In this document: one piece after another, positions 12,136-13,298 of the stretch
Position numbering within the stretch: the stretch's first letter is position 1
Layout of the letters: each line of letters starts with the position of its first letter
Assembly: GCA_030039825.1 (NCBI GenBank)
Contig: JASHUV010000195.1
Span: 1-13,298, forward strand
DNA from: Thermoplasmata archaeon
Lineage (GTDB): Archaea; Thermoplasmatota; Thermoplasmata; Lutacidiplasmatales; UBA184
Direction of reading: 5' to 3'
Length of the DNA: 13,298 nt
Notes under the pieces: generated by a model
Database searches by the model: none
Told to the model about the DNA's origin: nothing
What the model saw: the letters and a program-made list of their open reading frames with translations, nothing else
Program-made: the position numbers and the translations under genes

Positions 12136-13298
12136 GTGGAGATCCGGGAGGTGCGGGTCCGCAACATCCGCAGCTTCGAGGAGGGCCGGCTCCGCCTCGG
12201 GCCGGGCACCACGCTCATCGGCGGGGACGTCGGGGCCGGTAAGACCTCCCTCCTCCACGCCATCGAGATGGCGCTCTTCGGCTTCGCCGAGGTGGACCCC
12301 GCCCACCTCGTGCGGCATCGCGCCGCCACGGCGGAGGTGGCGCTCACGCTCCACCACGACGGCCACGACTACACCTTCACCCGGCGCTTCCAGCGGCGGC
12401 GGCGCCGCGGGCGGGACCTGTTCGAACCCGACGAGAAGGGGACGGGTCTCTCGACCGACGGGACGATGGTCCGCTACCCGCCGACCGAGCTCCGGCAGCG
12501 CGCCATCGACCTTCTCGGCTTCCCGGACAACCCGAACCCGCGCGCCCACTCCGACCTGTGGCGCTGGGCCGTCTACGTCCCGCAGGAACGGATGCGCCAG
12601 ATCCTCGAGTCGGAGGACGGCGAGGCCCGCCTCGAGACGGTCCGCAAGGCCCTCGGTCTCGAGCGCTACCGCACCGCGGCCGAGAACGCGCAGCTCGTCG
12701 CGCGCGAGATGCGCCGGGAGGCCGGCGTGCGGGCCGAGGACGCCGCCCGTCTCGCCGACGCGGGCGGCGAGCTCGAGCGGGCCGAGCGGGAGCTCGCCCG
12801 TGCCGACGCCGCGACGTCCGAGGCCCGGGCGCGGGAGGGGACGTTGCGCCGCACCGTCGAGCTCCTCGTCCGGGAGCAGGAGCGGGCCGAGGGGATCGCG
12901 CGACGCCTGGAGGCCGACCGGCGCGAGCTCGGCTCGCTCGAGGCCCGTCGGCGGGAGCTCCTCGCGCGGTCCCGGACCGCCTCCGAACGCCTCGCCGAGG
13001 CGCGCCGGCTCGAGGACGCGACGGCCCGGAACCGGGCGCGCCTCGAGGAGATCGCGGGGGAACTCCCCGGGCTCGCCGACCGGGTCGCCGAGGTCGAACG
13101 CCGCCGGGCCGATCTCGAGGAGGAGATCGAGCTCCTCGACGCCCGTCGCCGGACCGCCGAGCCGCTCGCCCGCCAGCTCGAGGGTCTCCGAGCGTCGCTC
13201 TCCGAGGGGCGTGCGACGCTCGACCGGGCCCTCCGGGAGCGGGACCGGGCCGCCGCTCGGATCGCCGACGCTCCCCCGGAGGCGCCGGCGGCCCCGGC
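12136..13298 (+). CDS. rad50: Rad50 repair ATPase, N-terminal part (runs off right edge)
   Basis: From the GTG at 12136 the frame is open to the window end, giving 387 residues. This SMC-like ATPase pairs with Mre11 to hold and open DNA ends. The start, MEIREVRVRNIRSFEEG, matches the first strand of Rad50. Walker A is GGDVGAGKTSLL (Lys36). A Q-loop lies at WAVYVPQERM (Gln150), followed by the typical VRKALGLERYRTAAENA transition. From about residue 175 to the end the sequence is a continuous Glu/Arg/Leu/Ala-rich coiled coil, the ascending arm. The CxxC zinc hook, signature motif and Walker B would lie beyond the window. It begins 2 bp after the mre11 stop. The reading frame has no stop up to the edge; antisense frames across it are shadows. 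Confidence 0.93.
   Translation, partial: MEIREVRVRNIRSFEEGRLRLGPGTTLIGGDVGAGKTSLLHAIEMALFGFAEVDPAHLVRHRAATAEVALTLHHDGHDYTFTRRFQRRRRRGRDLFEPDEKGTGLSTDGTMVRYPPTELRQRAIDLLGFPDNPNPRAHSDLWRWAVYVPQERMRQILESEDGEARLETVRKALGLERYRTAAENAQLVAREMRREAGVRAEDAARLADAGGELERAERELARADAATSEARAREGTLRRTVELLVREQERAEGIARRLEADRRELGSLEARRRELLARSRTASERLAEARRLEDATARNRARLEEIAGELPGLADRVAEVERRRADLEEEIELLDARRRTAEPLARQLEGLRASLSEGRATLDRALRERDRAAARIADAPPEAPAAP

Noticed and set aside
1..13298. CRISPR arrays and tRNA genes
   Set aside because: Scanning both strands by eye showed no regularly spaced direct repeats and no cloverleaf with a conserved T-arm.

Overview
The window is GC-rich archaeal DNA. Four things point to Archaea: an RNase P RNA of archaeal layout, a textbook C/D-box guide sRNA, a mre11-rad50 pair, and several starts with a TATA-like box about 25-32 bp upstream and little or no leader. 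The high GC content, the bacterial-type ThrRS, and the large Asn-rich surface protein with a C-terminal anchor would suit an uncultured high-GC Thermoplasmata-like lineage. That placement is inference only.

Layout from left to right. Bases 1-1466 look accessory. They hold the 5' end of an IS1182-type transposase (minus strand, running off the edge), then a plus-strand pair: a DUF488 protein and a partner with a putative zinc motif. The partner carries a one-base frameshift. By eye this stretch is less GC-rich than the rest. At 1580-1918 (minus) lies the RNase P RNA gene, with its 3' end facing the accessory block.

From 1983 onward, almost everything is on the plus strand. First comes a HisA-related TIM-barrel protein. 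Its 3' end overlaps a C/D-box sRNA (2728-2794) that has a perfect k-turn and terminal stem. Then come bacterial-type threonyl-tRNA synthetase (thrS), a 950-aa membrane-anchored surface protein with a PNGase A-like domain and Ig/PKD-like repeats, and a K+-independent membrane pyrophosphatase. A small unrecognised gene is on the minus strand at 9939-10301. Divergent from it is a putative three-gene run: a Pro-rich tail-anchored small protein, mre11 and rad50. rad50 runs off the right edge.

How the genes relate: rnpB, the C/D sRNA and thrS form an RNA-maturation/translation neighbourhood. mre11-rad50 is the double-strand-break end-processing complex. The PNGase A-like protein is a cell-surface enzyme candidate. 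The least described items are the C/D sRNA overlapping a stop codon, the DUF488 plus partner pair, the archaeal PNGase A-like surface protein, and the small membrane protein upstream of mre11.
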